From Micromonospora pattaloongensis (GTDB lineage Bacteria; Actinomycetota; Actinomycetes; Mycobacteriales; Micromonosporaceae), in contig NZ_FNPH01000001.1 in the NCBI RefSeq assembly GCF_900107255.1, positions 310,001 through 374,000 on the forward strand: DNA of 64,000 nt. The letters run 5' to 3'. Each line of letters starts with the position of its first letter. The stretch's first letter is position 1. This document shows, in pieces, positions 25,782 to 33,542 of this stretch. Below the pieces are notes generated by a model that searched no databases, had not been told where the DNA came from, and was given only the letters and a program-made list of their open reading frames with translations. The position numbers were made by a program, and so were the translations under genes.

Positions 25782-26761
25782 CGGCGGGCGACGTCCGGAC
25801 GTCCGGGCCGCGGACCGCCGCTTCGCGGCGGACGGTGGGGGTCGCGCTCGCCCTGCTCTCCGGGGTGGGCGTGGCCGTGCAGTCGCGCATCAACGGCGAG
25901 CTCGGGGTACGCCTCGGCGACGGGGTCGCCGCCGCGACCGTGTCGTTCGGCGTCGGCCTGCTGGTACTGCTCGTCCTGGTCCCGGCGACTCCGACGGGTC
26001 GCCGGGGACTGCGCGCGGTGCGCGACGCGCTGCGGGACCGGTCGCTGCGGCCGTGGCAGTGCCTCGGCGGGTTGTGCGGGGCGTTCCTCGTCGCAACCCA
26101 GGGGCTGACCGTGCACGCGCTGGGGGTCGCGGTCTTCACGGTCGCGGTGGTCGCCGGGCAGTCGGCCAGCAGCCTCGCGGTGGACCGGGCCGGCATCGGC
26201 CCGACCGGGCGGCAGCCGGTCACCGGGCCCCGGCTGGCGGGCGCGGTGCTGACCGTGCTGGCCGTGCTCCTGGCGGTCGGCGAACGCCTGGGTAACCCGG
26301 CGACGCTGGCGCTGGCGGTGCTGCCCGCGCTCGCCGGCGTCGGGATCGCGTGGCAGCAGGCGGTCAACGGGCGGGTCCGGGTCGCGGCCCGGAGCACCCT
26401 GGCGGCCACACTGATCAATTTCGCGGTCGGCACCGGCGGGCTGCTGACCGCGTACGCCGTGGACGTGGCCGCGCGAGGCTGGCCGACCGGTTCGTGGCCG
26501 CGTGAGCCGTGGCTCTACCTGGGCGGTCCGATCGGCATCGTGTTCATCGCGATCGCCGCCGCTGTGGTCCCGCTGACCGGCGTGCTGCTGCTCGGTCTGG
26601 CCACGATCGCCGGTCAGATCGTGGGGGCGGTGGGACTGGACCTGATCGCGCCGCCGGCGGCGGGACGGCCGGGCCCGACCACGCTGGTCGGCGCCGCGCT
26701 GGCGCTGCTGGCGGTGACCATCGCCGCGGCCCGCACCGGCCGCCCGAAGATCCGCGCCTGA
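25778..26761 (+). CDS. DMT/YdcZ-family membrane transporter
   Basis: The 327-residue protein contains about ten hydrophobic segments in two repeats, each opening with a similar signature ([15 protein letters not shown] at about 30 and [15 protein letters not shown] at about 190). This is typical of the YdcZ/DUF606 branch of the drug/metabolite transporter superfamily. The start overlaps the glpX stop, giving translational coupling, but a functional link to gluconeogenesis is not evident. The substrate is unknown. It ends 17 bp from the convergent reductase gene. Confidence 0.87.
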   Translation: MTAGDVRTSGPRTAASRRTVGVALALLSGVGVAVQSRINGELGVRLGDGVAAATVSFGVGLLVLLVLVPATPTGRRGLRAVRDALRDRSLRPWQCLGGLCGAFLVATQGLTVHALGVAVFTVAVVAGQSASSLAVDRAGIGPTGRQPVTGPRLAGAVLTVLAVLLAVGERLGNPATLALAVLPALAGVGIAWQQAVNGRVRVAARSTLAATLINFAVGTGGLLTAYAVDVAARGWPTGSWPREPWLYLGGPIGIVFIAIAAAVVPLTGVLLLGLATIAGQIVGAVGLDLIAPPAAGRPGPTTLVGAALALLAVTIAAARTGRPKIRA

Positions 26762-26778
26762 CCGTCGTCGGCGCGGGG

Positions 26779-27747
26779 TCAGCCCGCGTCGGAGGAGTGC
26801 CCGGGAAAGAGGTGCGCGGCGGGGTCGATGACGACGGCCGCGTTGTTGACCGCGGTCGCCGCCTCGCCGAAGCCGGTCGCGATGAGCCGTACCTTGCCGG
26901 GATATTCGGTGATGTCGCCCGCCGCGAAGATGCGCGGCCGGTTGGTGGCCATCGCGCTGTCGACCCTGATGTGCCGACGGTCGAGCTCCAGTCCCCACTC
27001 GGCGAGCGGGCCCAGGTCGGCGGTGAAGCCGAGCGCGGCGACGACCGTGTCCGCGCGCACCGTCTCCGTGCCGCCGCCCCTGACGGTGATGTCGGCCCCG
27101 GCCACCCGGCCGTCGCCGTGGATCGTGGTCACCTCGGCGTTGACCACGAGGCGCACGGGCAGCTCGCGGACCCGGGCCACGGTCGAGGCGTGCGCCCGGA
27201 ACTTCTCGCGGCGGTGCACGAGCGTGACGGAACGGGCCAGCGGCTGCAGGGCCAGGGCCCAGTCGAAGGCGGAGTCGCCGCCGCCGACGATCAGCACGTC
27301 CTGCCCGGCGAGGTCGGCCAGGCGGGGCACGAAGAAGACGATCCCCTCACCGGCGAACGCCGCGGCCGCCGGCAGCGGCCGCGGGGTGAAGCTGCCGAGC
27401 CCGCCGGTGACGATGATGGCGCCGCAGTGCACGTCCTCGCCGTCGGCGAGGCCGAGCAGGGGCCTGCCGTCCACGTAGGAGAGCTTCTCGGCCCGGGCCC
27501 CGAGCAGGTACCGCGGCCCGAACGGGGCGGCCTGGGCGACCAGATTGGCCACCAGGTCGCGCCCCTTGATCGAGGGGAACCCCGCGACGTCGTAGATGAC
27601 CTTCTCGGGGTACATGGCGGTGATCTGGCCGCCCGGCTCGGGCAGCGCGTCGATAACGGTGACCGACAGGCCGCGGAATCCGGCGTAGTAGGCCGCGAAC
27701 AGGCCGGCCGGGCCGGCGCCCACTATCGCGACATCGACCTCGCGCAT
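26779..27747 (-). CDS. NAD(P)/FAD-dependent oxidoreductase, ferredoxin--NADP reductase type
   Basis: The 322-residue flavoprotein has thioredoxin-reductase-like architecture. The FAD-binding Rossmann motif is near the start (VAIVGAGPAGLFAAYYAG), the NAD(P)H motif at about 150-175 (VLIVGGGDSAFDWAL), and the FAD-closing GDITEYPGKVRLIATGFGEAATAVNN near the end. There is no CxxC redox pair, which places it with YumC-type ferredoxin/flavodoxin--NADP reductases rather than thioredoxin reductases. ATG 27747 has GGTGAG upstream and starts at the Rossmann strand. The rhomboid gene lies upstream on the same strand, with a hairpin between. Confidence 0.9.
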   Translation of the reverse strand: MREVDVAIVGAGPAGLFAAYYAGFRGLSVTVIDALPEPGGQITAMYPEKVIYDVAGFPSIKGRDLVANLVAQAAPFGPRYLLGARAEKLSYVDGRPLLGLADGEDVHCGAIIVTGGLGSFTPRPLPAAAAFAGEGIVFFVPRLADLAGQDVLIVGGGDSAFDWALALQPLARSVTLVHRREKFRAHASTVARVRELPVRLVVNAEVTTIHGDGRVAGADITVRGGGTETVRADTVVAALGFTADLGPLAEWGLELDRRHIRVDSAMATNRPRIFAAGDITEYPGKVRLIATGFGEAATAVNNAAVVIDPAAHLFPGHSSDAG

Positions 27748-27804
27748 CTGCTCACCGCCGCCTTCCGGACGTGGATCAGCGCTCGCTGATGCAGACGCTA
27801 GGGG

Positions 27805-27821
27805 GTCCGTCGGCGACGGAC
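27805..27821 (-). terminator. Short perfect hairpin after the rhomboid gene
   Basis: GTCCGTCG-G-CGACGGAC is a perfect inverted repeat 30 bp beyond the rhomboid stop on the minus strand. A second small hairpin, ATCAGCG-CT-CGCTGAT, lies just beyond it. Confidence 0.5.
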
Positions 27822-27850
27822 AAGACGCGTCCGGCAACCGGTCGCACCGA

Positions 27851-28516
27851 CTACGACAGCGAAAGGGTGGATTCCGGGGCGTACGGATCGTCGTTCCTCG
27901 GCCGCTTACGGCGGAACAGGATCGCCGCCAGCAGGCCGCCCAGGAAGCCGAACAGATGCCCCTGCCACGACACCCGTGTGTCGGTCGGAAGAATGCCGAT
28001 CAACTGCCAGCCGTAGAGCAGGCCGACCAGCAGCACGACGGCGAAATTCCACCAGGTGCGCTCGACGATGCCCCGCATCAGCAGCAGCCCGAGGTAACCG
28101 AAGACCACCCCGCTGGCGCCGACCACCACCGTGTTCGGCGAACCGGTGAACCAGACACCGAGCCCGCTGACGAACATGATGACCAGGGTGGAGAAGAGGA
28201 ACCGGCGCGGGCCCGGGGCCAGCACGAACGTGCCGAGCAGGATGAGCGGCACGCTGTTGCCGTAGAGGTGGTCGAAGCCGTGGTGCAGGAACGGCGCGAA
28301 GAAGACGCCGTCGAGCCCCTCGAGGTTCCAGGGGACGATGCCGACCGCGACGTCGAAGTTTCCGGCCAGCCAGACGTCCAGGGCCTCGATGGCGAAGAGC
28401 ACCGGTACCACCGCGCACATCGCCACGAAGGCCCGGCCGAGGGAGGCGTAGAACGCCTCGGTGCCGAACCGGTTGGGATCGCCACCACCGGACGCCGCGT
28501 CGAAGACCATCCTCAA
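27851..28516 (-). CDS. Rhomboid-family intramembrane serine protease
   Basis: The protein of about 219-221 residues has six membrane helices. The rhomboid catalytic dyad is present: GASG (nucleophile Ser, about residue 136) in VVVGASGVVFGYLG and the His in WQGHLFGFLGGLLA. The preceding HHGFDHLYGNSVPL is the typical HxxxxHxxxN loop. It cleaves transmembrane substrates within the membrane; the targets are unknown. The start is TTG 28516 or ATG 28510, neither with a clear ribosome-binding site. The reading frame is open upstream as far as the stop of the transglycosylase-like gene, with which it is in frame. Confidence 0.93.
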   Translation of the reverse strand: MRMVFDAASGGGDPNRFGTEAFYASLGRAFVAMCAVVPVLFAIEALDVWLAGNFDVAVGIVPWNLEGLDGVFFAPFLHHGFDHLYGNSVPLILLGTFVLAPGPRRFLFSTLVIMFVSGLGVWFTGSPNTVVVGASGVVFGYLGLLLMRGIVERTWWNFAVVLLVGLLYGWQLIGILPTDTRVSWQGHLFGFLGGLLAAILFRRKRPRNDDPYAPESTLSLS

Positions 28517-28581
28517 GTAGCTATCAGGTCCGTTCGGCCGCTGCCACCCGAGTGCCCGTCGGACACCGCCCGGGCAATCGG

Positions 28582-28618
28582 AAAGCGGGGCACGAACCGA
28601 CGGTTCGTGCCCCGCTTT
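28582..28618. terminator. Perfect 18-bp hairpin terminator
   Basis: AAAGCGGGGCACGAACCG (28582-28599) and its exact complement (28601-28618) form a hairpin with T-tails in both directions. It separates the transglycosylase-like gene from the rhomboid gene on the minus strand. Confidence 0.85.
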
Positions 28619-28630
28619 GTCGCCGAACGG

Positions 28631-28684
28631 CTGGTGCCAGCCGGTGGTCTGGTACCAGCCGGTGGTTTAGTACCAGCCGGTGTT
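28631..28684. repeat. Three tandem 18-bp repeats spanning the transglycosylase stop codon
   Basis: Units at 28631-28648, 28649-28666 and 28667-28684 differ at only a few bases (CTGGTACCAGCCGGTGGT type). On the minus strand they read NTGWY-stop, then TTGWYQ and TTGWHQ. The coding end of the gene has thus been duplicated past its TAA (rc of 28667-28669). Confidence 0.85.
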
Positions 28685-29347
28685 CTGGAAGTGCGACCAC
28701 GCCCCGCACGGGGTGTCGAACCGGTCCTTGATGTAGCCGAGGCCCCACTCGATCTGGGTGGCCGGGCTGCTCTGCCAGTCGGCGCCGGCGGACCCCATCT
28801 TGCTGCCCGGCAGCGCCTGGGGGATCCCGTACGCGCCGGTGGAGGGGTTGCTCGCGCGGTGGTTCCAGCCGCTCTCCTTGGTCCAGAGCTTGTCCAGGCA
28901 CGGCATCTGGTCCAGCTTGAACCCGCTGTCGAGCAGCAGGGCGCACCCGATCGCGCGGTTGCCGCTGTACTCCTTGCAGGAGGCCGGGATCGGCCCGGCG
29001 TACGGCTTCGTCGCGGTGCTGGCGTTCGCGGCCGCGGCGCGCTTCTTGCGGCTGGCCGCCTCCTCCGCGCGCCGGGCCCGCTCGGCCTCCGCCTTGGCGA
29101 CCGCGGCGGCCTTGCGCGCCGCCTCGTATTCGGCCGCCCGGCGCTCGGCGGTGGTCACCATCTGCGCGCGGTGCTGGTCCTTCATCAGTTGCTGCTCTGC
29201 CCGGTCGGCCCGGGAGGCCAACTCGGCGTGGACCGCTTGCTGCTGCACTTTCCGGTTGTCGCCGAGGTAGTAGCCGCCGACGACACCCACACCAAGCAGG
29301 GTGACGGCGAGCGCCCGGACACCGAACCGGCTCAACAGCCGACTCAC
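28667..29347 (-). CDS. Secreted transglycosylase-like cell-wall enzyme with coiled coil
   Basis: The 226-residue product begins with a membrane/signal helix (about 9-27: RALAVTLLGVGVVGGYYLG), then an Ala/Glu/Arg-rich coiled coil (30-115), and a C-terminal lysozyme-like domain resembling actinobacterial SLT transglycosylases. The putative catalytic Glu is in LWTKESGWNHRASNPSTGAYGIPQALPGSKM, followed by QIEWGLGYIKDRFDTPCGAW. It should act on peptidoglycan outside the membrane. GTG 29347 is chosen for its AAGGGA ribosome-binding site and signal-like start. A leader of 331 bp without genes lies upstream. The stop lies in tandem 18-bp repeats. Confidence 0.88.
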   Translation of the reverse strand: MSRLLSRFGVRALAVTLLGVGVVGGYYLGDNRKVQQQAVHAELASRADRAEQQLMKDQHRAQMVTTAERRAAEYEAARKAAAVAKAEAERARRAEEAASRKKRAAAANASTATKPYAGPIPASCKEYSGNRAIGCALLLDSGFKLDQMPCLDKLWTKESGWNHRASNPSTGAYGIPQALPGSKMGSAGADWQSSPATQIEWGLGYIKDRFDTPCGAWSHFQNTGWY

Positions 29348-29678
29348 GAAGTGGTCCCTTCGTCGGGGGCAAGGACACGACGCGACCACGGTCCGATCGG
29401 GACCGGCGCGGGCGGGCCGGCCCCGGGAGGGGACGGCCGGCAGCGCATCGGCTACGTCGCGAGCGTGCGATCCTCGCAGATCGCGACCCGCCGGCTCTGT
29501 CGAGTCGGCCGGACCACCGCCGTCGACGTTCGACCGGGGTCGATGTCTCTGGCGGGTGGACGCTCGCAAGACACCATCGCGCACCGTGGGGCGGATGGAA
29601 AACCGCACACGCCTAATGTGACGTTGGACACGCCGCTTATCGGGGCGAATCAGGACAACACGAAAGCCGAGCACTCCC
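29348..29678. other. Gene-free region between PhoH and transglycosylase-like genes
   Basis: The 331 bp contain no credible coding sequence. It is the likely promoter and long 5' leader of the minus-strand transglycosylase-like gene. Such genes in actinobacteria are sometimes preceded by cyclic-di-AMP (ydaO) riboswitches, but I could not match the ydaO consensus here. Confidence 0.4.
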
Positions 29679-31094
29679 CTATCGGGGGAGATCCTCCAAC
29701 AGATCCGTGACGACCTCCGCGATCGGCGACCGCTCCGACCGGGTCAACGTGACGTGCGCGAAGAGCGCGTGCCCCTTCAGCGCCTCGATCACCGCGGTCA
29801 CACCGTCGTGCCGCCCCACCCGCAGGTTGTCCCGCTGCGCCACGTCGTGCGTCAGCACCACCCGCGAGCCCTGACCGATCCGGGAGAGCACGGTGAGCAG
29901 CACGTTGCGCTCGAGCGACTGAGCCTCGTCCACGATGACGAACGCGTCGTGCAGGCTGCGCCCGCGGATGTGGGTCAGCGGCAGCACCTCCAGCATCCCG
30001 CGCGCGATCACCTCGTCCATCACGTTCTCGTGCACCACCGCGCCGAGCGTGTCGAAGACGGCCTGCGCCCACGGCGACATCTTCTCGGCCTCCGAGCCCG
30101 GCAGGTAGCCGAGCTCCTGACCGCCCACCGCGTAGAGCGGCCGGAACACGATCACCTTCTTGTGCCGCCGCCGCTCCATCACCGCCTCCAGCCCGGCGCA
30201 GAGCGCCAGGGCCGACTTGCCGGTCCCCGCCCGGCCGCCGAGCGAGACGATCCCGATCGACTCGTCGAGCAGCAGGTCGAGCGCGACCCGCTGCTCGGCC
30301 GAGCGGCCCCGCAGCCCGAACGCCTCCCGGTCGCCGCGTACCAGCCGGACCGTCTTGTCCGGCAGCACCCGGCCGAGCGCGGAGCCGCGCGGCGAGTGCA
30401 GCACCAGCCCGGTGTGGCAGGGCATCGCCGCGGCCTCGTCGAGGTCGAGCGCGTCGCCGCCGTACAGCTGGGTCATCTGCTCCTCGCCGAGCGCCAGCTC
30501 GGCCATCCCGGTCCAGGTCGCGTCGCTCGCCTGGCCGTGCCGGTACTCGTCGGCGGTCAGGCCCACCGAGGCGGCCTTGACCCGCAGCGGCATGTCCTTG
30601 CTGACCAGCGTCACGTCGCGGCCCTCGGCGGCGAGGTTGAGCGCGACGGAGAGGATCCGGGTGTCGTTGGAGTCGTTGCGGAATCCCGGCGGCAGCGCGC
30701 CGTCGTCGGCGTGGTTGAGCTCCACCCGCAGCGTCCCGCCGAGGTCGTTGGCCGGCACCGGCTGGTCGAGCCGCCCGTGCTTGACGCGGAGCTCATCGAG
30801 GACGCGCAACGCCTGTCGCGCGAACCAGCCGAGCTCGGGATGGTGCCGTTTCCCCTCCAGCTCTGAGATCACCACGAGCGGCAGCACGACCTCGTGCTCG
30901 GCGAACCGGTGGAACGCCGCCGGATCGGAGAGCAGGACAGAGGTATCGAGGACGTAGGCCCGCGCCGCTGGTGCGGGCTCCGGACGGTCGTCGGCGGTAC
31001 CGGCGGGGCGGCGGCGACCGTTGCGGGCGCGGCCGGTGGCCGAAGGGGCGGTCGGGTCCGAGTTGGCCCGGGAGTTGGTACGGCGAGTCGTCAC
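29679..31094 (-). CDS. PIN domain / PhoH-family ATPase fusion
   Basis: The 471-residue protein is of the PhoH2 type. After a basic, Pro/Ala-rich N-terminus (1-45), a PIN nuclease domain (about 46-190) has [23 protein letters not shown] and [13 protein letters not shown] with the acidic residues of the active site. The PhoH helicase-like ATPase (about 240-465) has Walker [14 protein letters not shown] and Walker [13 protein letters not shown]. PhoH2 proteins are reported sequence-specific RNA helicase/nucleases with toxin-antitoxin ancestry. GTG 31094 (VTTRRTNS) with GGAG upstream is preferred; ATG 31118 is the alternative. Confidence 0.93.
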   Translation of the reverse strand: MTTRRTNSRANSDPTAPSATGRARNGRRRPAGTADDRPEPAPAARAYVLDTSVLLSDPAAFHRFAEHEVVLPLVVISELEGKRHHPELGWFARQALRVLDELRVKHGRLDQPVPANDLGGTLRVELNHADDGALPPGFRNDSNDTRILSVALNLAAEGRDVTLVSKDMPLRVKAASVGLTADEYRHGQASDATWTGMAELALGEEQMTQLYGGDALDLDEAAAMPCHTGLVLHSPRGSALGRVLPDKTVRLVRGDREAFGLRGRSAEQRVALDLLLDESIGIVSLGGRAGTGKSALALCAGLEAVMERRRHKKVIVFRPLYAVGGQELGYLPGSEAEKMSPWAQAVFDTLGAVVHENVMDEVIARGMLEVLPLTHIRGRSLHDAFVIVDEAQSLERNVLLTVLSRIGQGSRVVLTHDVAQRDNLRVGRHDGVTAVIEALKGHALFAHVTLTRSERSPIAEVVTDLLEDLPR

Positions 31095-31504
31095 AGGCCT
31101 GCTCCGGCGGGCGTGCATCCGCCTCCGCCCGCATTCCGCCACGTCCGGTGCCCGGCGCACGGGGTCGGATGCGGGCCCCGTGGCGCAACGTCGCAGGTCC
31201 GGGCCGGCCGGCTGGCCCGGGAGAACCCCGCGCCATGCGTAGACGCTAGCGGCCGGAGACCGATTCGGGCTAGAGCAAACAGCCCTCAACATCAACAGTT
31301 CACCGCACGCACGAGGAGAGGCCGGCCGGGGACCCCGCGGGGTCCCCGGCCGGCCGGGAGGGACGGCCGGGATGCGTGCCCCCTGCGCGCATCCCGGCCG
31401 ATGGGATCACCATCACCGGTCTGACGGTGATCCCGCACGGTGCGTGTCCGCCGCGGACAACGCACCGCGATCGCGGGTGACCGCTCACCCCACCACGTCG
31501 CCGG
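31095..31504. other. Palindrome-rich gene-free region
   Basis: The 410 bp between the PhoH start and the end of the small membrane-protein gene contain no supported gene but several hairpins. These are GGGCT-N9-AGCCC (31268-31286), a perfect 36-bp palindrome (31320-31355), GGGATCACC-N14-GGTGATCCC (31403-31434) and TGTCCGC-C-GCGGACA (31445-31459). They lie downstream of the minus-strand operon 32207-31505 and upstream of phoH. Confidence 0.7.
31320..31355. terminator. Perfect 36-bp palindrome, probable terminator
   Basis: GGCCGGCCGGGGACCCCG (31320-31337) is followed immediately by its exact reverse complement (31338-31355), with no spacer. It lies about 150 bp past the minus-strand operon end and can form a cruciform in DNA or a very stable RNA hairpin. 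Confidence 0.65.
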
Positions 31505-31837
31505 CTACAACTGCCGCCCGGCGAGCGCTTCGGTGGAGTGCCGTCCGCCGTTGGTCGCGGCCCCCGCGAAAGAGGCGCCCGTGTACGTCGTTCCTCGACG
31601 CACGGCGGTGTGGGCGTTGTTGGGTGTCGTGGGTGATGGCACCGCCAACACCGAGGCGATAGCCGCCTGCGCCTCCCGACGCCGGCGGTTCCAGGCCCCC
31701 CGGTCGCCGTCGAAATAACCCTGCCGGTACCCGAAGCGGTACCCGATCCGGTAGCTGAGCTGTCCGTGCAGCCGTCCCGCCGCGTAGCTGGAGGAGCCGA
31801 GCAGCAACACCAGGAAGATCGCGAAGAACGGGCTCAT
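31505..31837 (-). CDS. Small membrane-anchored hypothetical protein
   Basis: The 110-residue protein has one N-terminal hydrophobic segment (about 2-20: PFFAIFLVLLLGSSSYAAG), a Tyr/Gly/Arg-rich stretch (LSYRIGYRFGYRQGYFDGDRGAWNRRR) and a low-complexity tail. I do not recognise a family. ATG 31837 follows GGGGAG. It lies 25 bp downstream of the 114-residue gene and is probably in the same operon, divergent from the XRE-type regulator. Confidence 0.6.
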   Translation of the reverse strand: MSPFFAIFLVLLLGSSSYAAGRLHGQLSYRIGYRFGYRQGYFDGDRGAWNRRRREAQAAIASVLAVPSPTTPNNAHTAVRRGTTYTGASFAGAATNGGRHSTEALAGRQL

Positions 31838-31862
31838 GCGCGCTCCCCCGCTCGCGCCCGGC

Positions 31863-32207
31863 TCATGTCTCCTCCGACTCGAACGACATGGGGTCGTCGG
31901 TGAGCAGCCGGTCCACGTCCTGGGTGCTCACCTCCTCCACCAGCTCGACGCTGATTCGACAGCCGTCGAGCACCACCTCGGCGATCGATGCCCGCCGGAT
32001 CTCGCCGCCCGCGTCGTAGACTCGGACGCTCAGCTCCGGACAACCCAGGTGCGCGCGCCACGAGTTCCATTCCGCCCGGTCTCCGACGTTGAGGGAGAGG
32101 TACCGGCAGCCCCGGGCGAGGTACATCCGCCAGGGGGCACTCAGTCCGGCGGCCACCCCTTCAGCGATCAACCCGAATGCCTGGGCACGGGTAGCGAGTT
32201 CCGTCAC
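31863..32207 (-). CDS. Hypothetical protein divergent from an XRE regulator
   Basis: The 114-residue soluble protein begins with a helix (TELATRAQAFGLIAEGVAAGLSAPW) and continues with beta strands (LSLNVGDRAEWNSWRAHLG, LSVRVYDAGGEIRRASIAEVVLDGCRISVELVEEV). I do not recognise the family. GTG 32207 has AGGAG about 8 nt upstream. The region between it and the divergent HTH gene carries repeated TGTCACG half-sites, suggesting control by that regulator. Confidence 0.6.
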   Translation of the reverse strand: MTELATRAQAFGLIAEGVAAGLSAPWRMYLARGCRYLSLNVGDRAEWNSWRAHLGCPELSVRVYDAGGEIRRASIAEVVLDGCRISVELVEEVSTQDVDRLLTDDPMSFESEET

Positions 32208-32260
32208 CGCTTCACTCCTGTCCCGTAGGAGTGACGATTCTGACCACAGATCGTCTCAAG

Positions 32261-32414
32261 CACGTGACACAGCCTAAGACGTCACGTATGCGTGACAGCA
32301 TCAGCTTTTCGGACGATTAGCGCCGGCCCTACGTCGAACTAGTCTGTCCGTGTGCCACCCCTCATTTCAAGGAAGACATGGTTATCGGAGCGGCGTGAAC
32401 AACTGTCACGTACG
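32261..32414. promoter_or_regulatory. Cluster of TGTCACG half-sites between divergent genes
   Basis: CACGTGACA (32261-32269), the palindrome GTCACG-TATG-CGTGAC followed by A (32281-32297), and TGTCACGTACG (32404-32414) share the TGTCACG core. They lie between the minus-strand operon starting at 32207 and the XRE-type gene, as expected for a local regulator's operators. Confidence 0.55.
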
Positions 32415-32471
32415 CAATACAAACCGGATCATGGCGCGGGTGGCCCCGAGAACGGGTCGTACCGTCACCCG

Positions 32472-32912
32472 ATGCCCGACAGCTCTGCGGGGCGGAAGAT
32501 CGCGTTTGCCGCCTTCGTACGCAAAGCGCTCAAGGACGCCCGGGAGACCCGCGCCTGGACCGGGTCCGAGGTCTCCCGCCGCACCGGCGTCTCCCGCCAG
32601 ACCGTCAATCGGTGGGTACGGGGCGAGTGGGCCAGCGACCCGGAGGCGGAACGCGTGGTCGCCTTCTGCGAGGGGCTCGGCATCGACCCGCTCGTGGCGT
32701 TCGGCGTACTGGGGTGGGACCGCACGGCGCCGGCCCGACCGGTCCCCGCGGCGCCCCCGATGGACCCTGACGTGGAGGCGCTGCTGCGCCGGCTGGTCGA
32801 CCCGAACGTCTCCGACGCGGAGAAGTTCCACATTCGAGAGACCGTTCGGTACCTCGCCTACCGGCCCCCGCTTCCGGCCGAACCCCGCAGAGGCCCCAAA
32901 CGCGCCGGGTAG
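32472..32912 (+). CDS. XRE-type HTH transcriptional regulator
   Basis: The 146-residue protein has an N-terminal HTH (about 8-75): FAAFVRKALKDARETRAWTGSEVSRRTGVSRQTVNRWVRG, then a segment typical of phage-repressor-like XRE proteins (ERVVAFCEGLGIDPLVAFGVLGW), and a C-terminal helical tail. ATG 32472 is chosen because TACCGT (32460-32465) lies 6 nt upstream. An in-frame GTG at 32352 also has a TAGTCT box at 6 nt, so two leaderless starts giving two isoforms are possible. It is divergent from the 32207-31505 operon and probably regulates it through the TGTCACG sites. Confidence 0.8.
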   Translation: MPDSSAGRKIAFAAFVRKALKDARETRAWTGSEVSRRTGVSRQTVNRWVRGEWASDPEAERVVAFCEGLGIDPLVAFGVLGWDRTAPARPVPAAPPMDPDVEALLRRLVDPNVSDAEKFHIRETVRYLAYRPPLPAEPRRGPKRAG

Positions 32913-33076
32913 TTGCGCAGATGGCGAAAGAACCCTGCCCGAGACCCCGCGTTCGGCCCCGCATACACGCCCCGTCACGCTAGCGTGCCTCTCCGTACTG
33001 CTTGGGCTCGTCGACGGCGGGGGGACGGGACAAAGCCGCACACAAGCCCTGCGGGACAGAAGGAGGGGTCTCGTCC

Positions 33077-33445
33077 ATGGCCCTCAAGTGGACAGCGATT
33101 GTGGTGTCATCGGTCGCGGTGACGCTCTGCACCACGGCCAACGTTCTGGTCGCGGTGCTCCGGGCCGGCGACGTGCCGATCGTCGTGAACATGTTCGCCA
33201 TCGCGTGCGCCTCGGTGGGCGCGCTGGTGGCTGTCATCGCCGACCTGCACGACCGGCTCAACGGCCGGATGACGGCGCTCACCGAGTTCCTCGTCGCCCG
33301 CCTCAACGAGCTCGACAACCACACCGGCGACCGCAACGCCGGCTTCGTCGAGGGCTATCTGCTCAGCCACGGCCAGGACGCCGCGGTGGTCCAGATGGCG
33401 CCCCGGATGCACGGGCGGCGGGCGATGACCGGAGGGGACGACTGA
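33077..33445 (+). CDS. Small two-helix membrane protein
   Basis: The 122-residue product has two hydrophobic segments (about 5-27: TAIVVSSVAVTLCTTANVLVAVL; about 33-55: IVVNMFAIACASVGALVAVIA) followed by a soluble helical tail. The family is not recognised. ATG 33077 lies downstream of AGAAGGAGGGG. The stop codon TGA is the first three bases of a set of three tandem repeats (33443-33512) leading into otsB. Confidence 0.6.
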   Translation: MALKWTAIVVSSVAVTLCTTANVLVAVLRAGDVPIVVNMFAIACASVGALVAVIADLHDRLNGRMTALTEFLVARLNELDNHTGDRNAGFVEGYLLSHGQDAAVVQMAPRMHGRRAMTGGDD

Positions 33446-33512
33446 CCGGTCGATCCTCGGAATACTGACCGGTTGATCCCCAGGAATACTGACCGGTTCA
33501 TCCTCGGAATAG
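33443..33512. repeat. Three tandem 23-24-bp repeats upstream of otsB
   Basis: Units at 33443-33465, 33466-33489 and 33490-33512 share TGACCGGT(T/C)-ATCC-C-GGAATA. Each contains the ACCGGT palindrome and a GGAAT box. The last GGAATA lies about 17 bp before the TACGCT -10 box of otsB. They look like operator iterons or duplicated -35 elements. Confidence 0.8.
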
Positions 33513-33542
33513 TGGAGGTGACATGCGGGTACGCTGGCGGCC

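Noticed and set aside
33443-33512. Possible CRISPR-like array upstream of otsB
   Set aside because: The three units are directly adjacent with no spacers, and there are no cas genes in the window.
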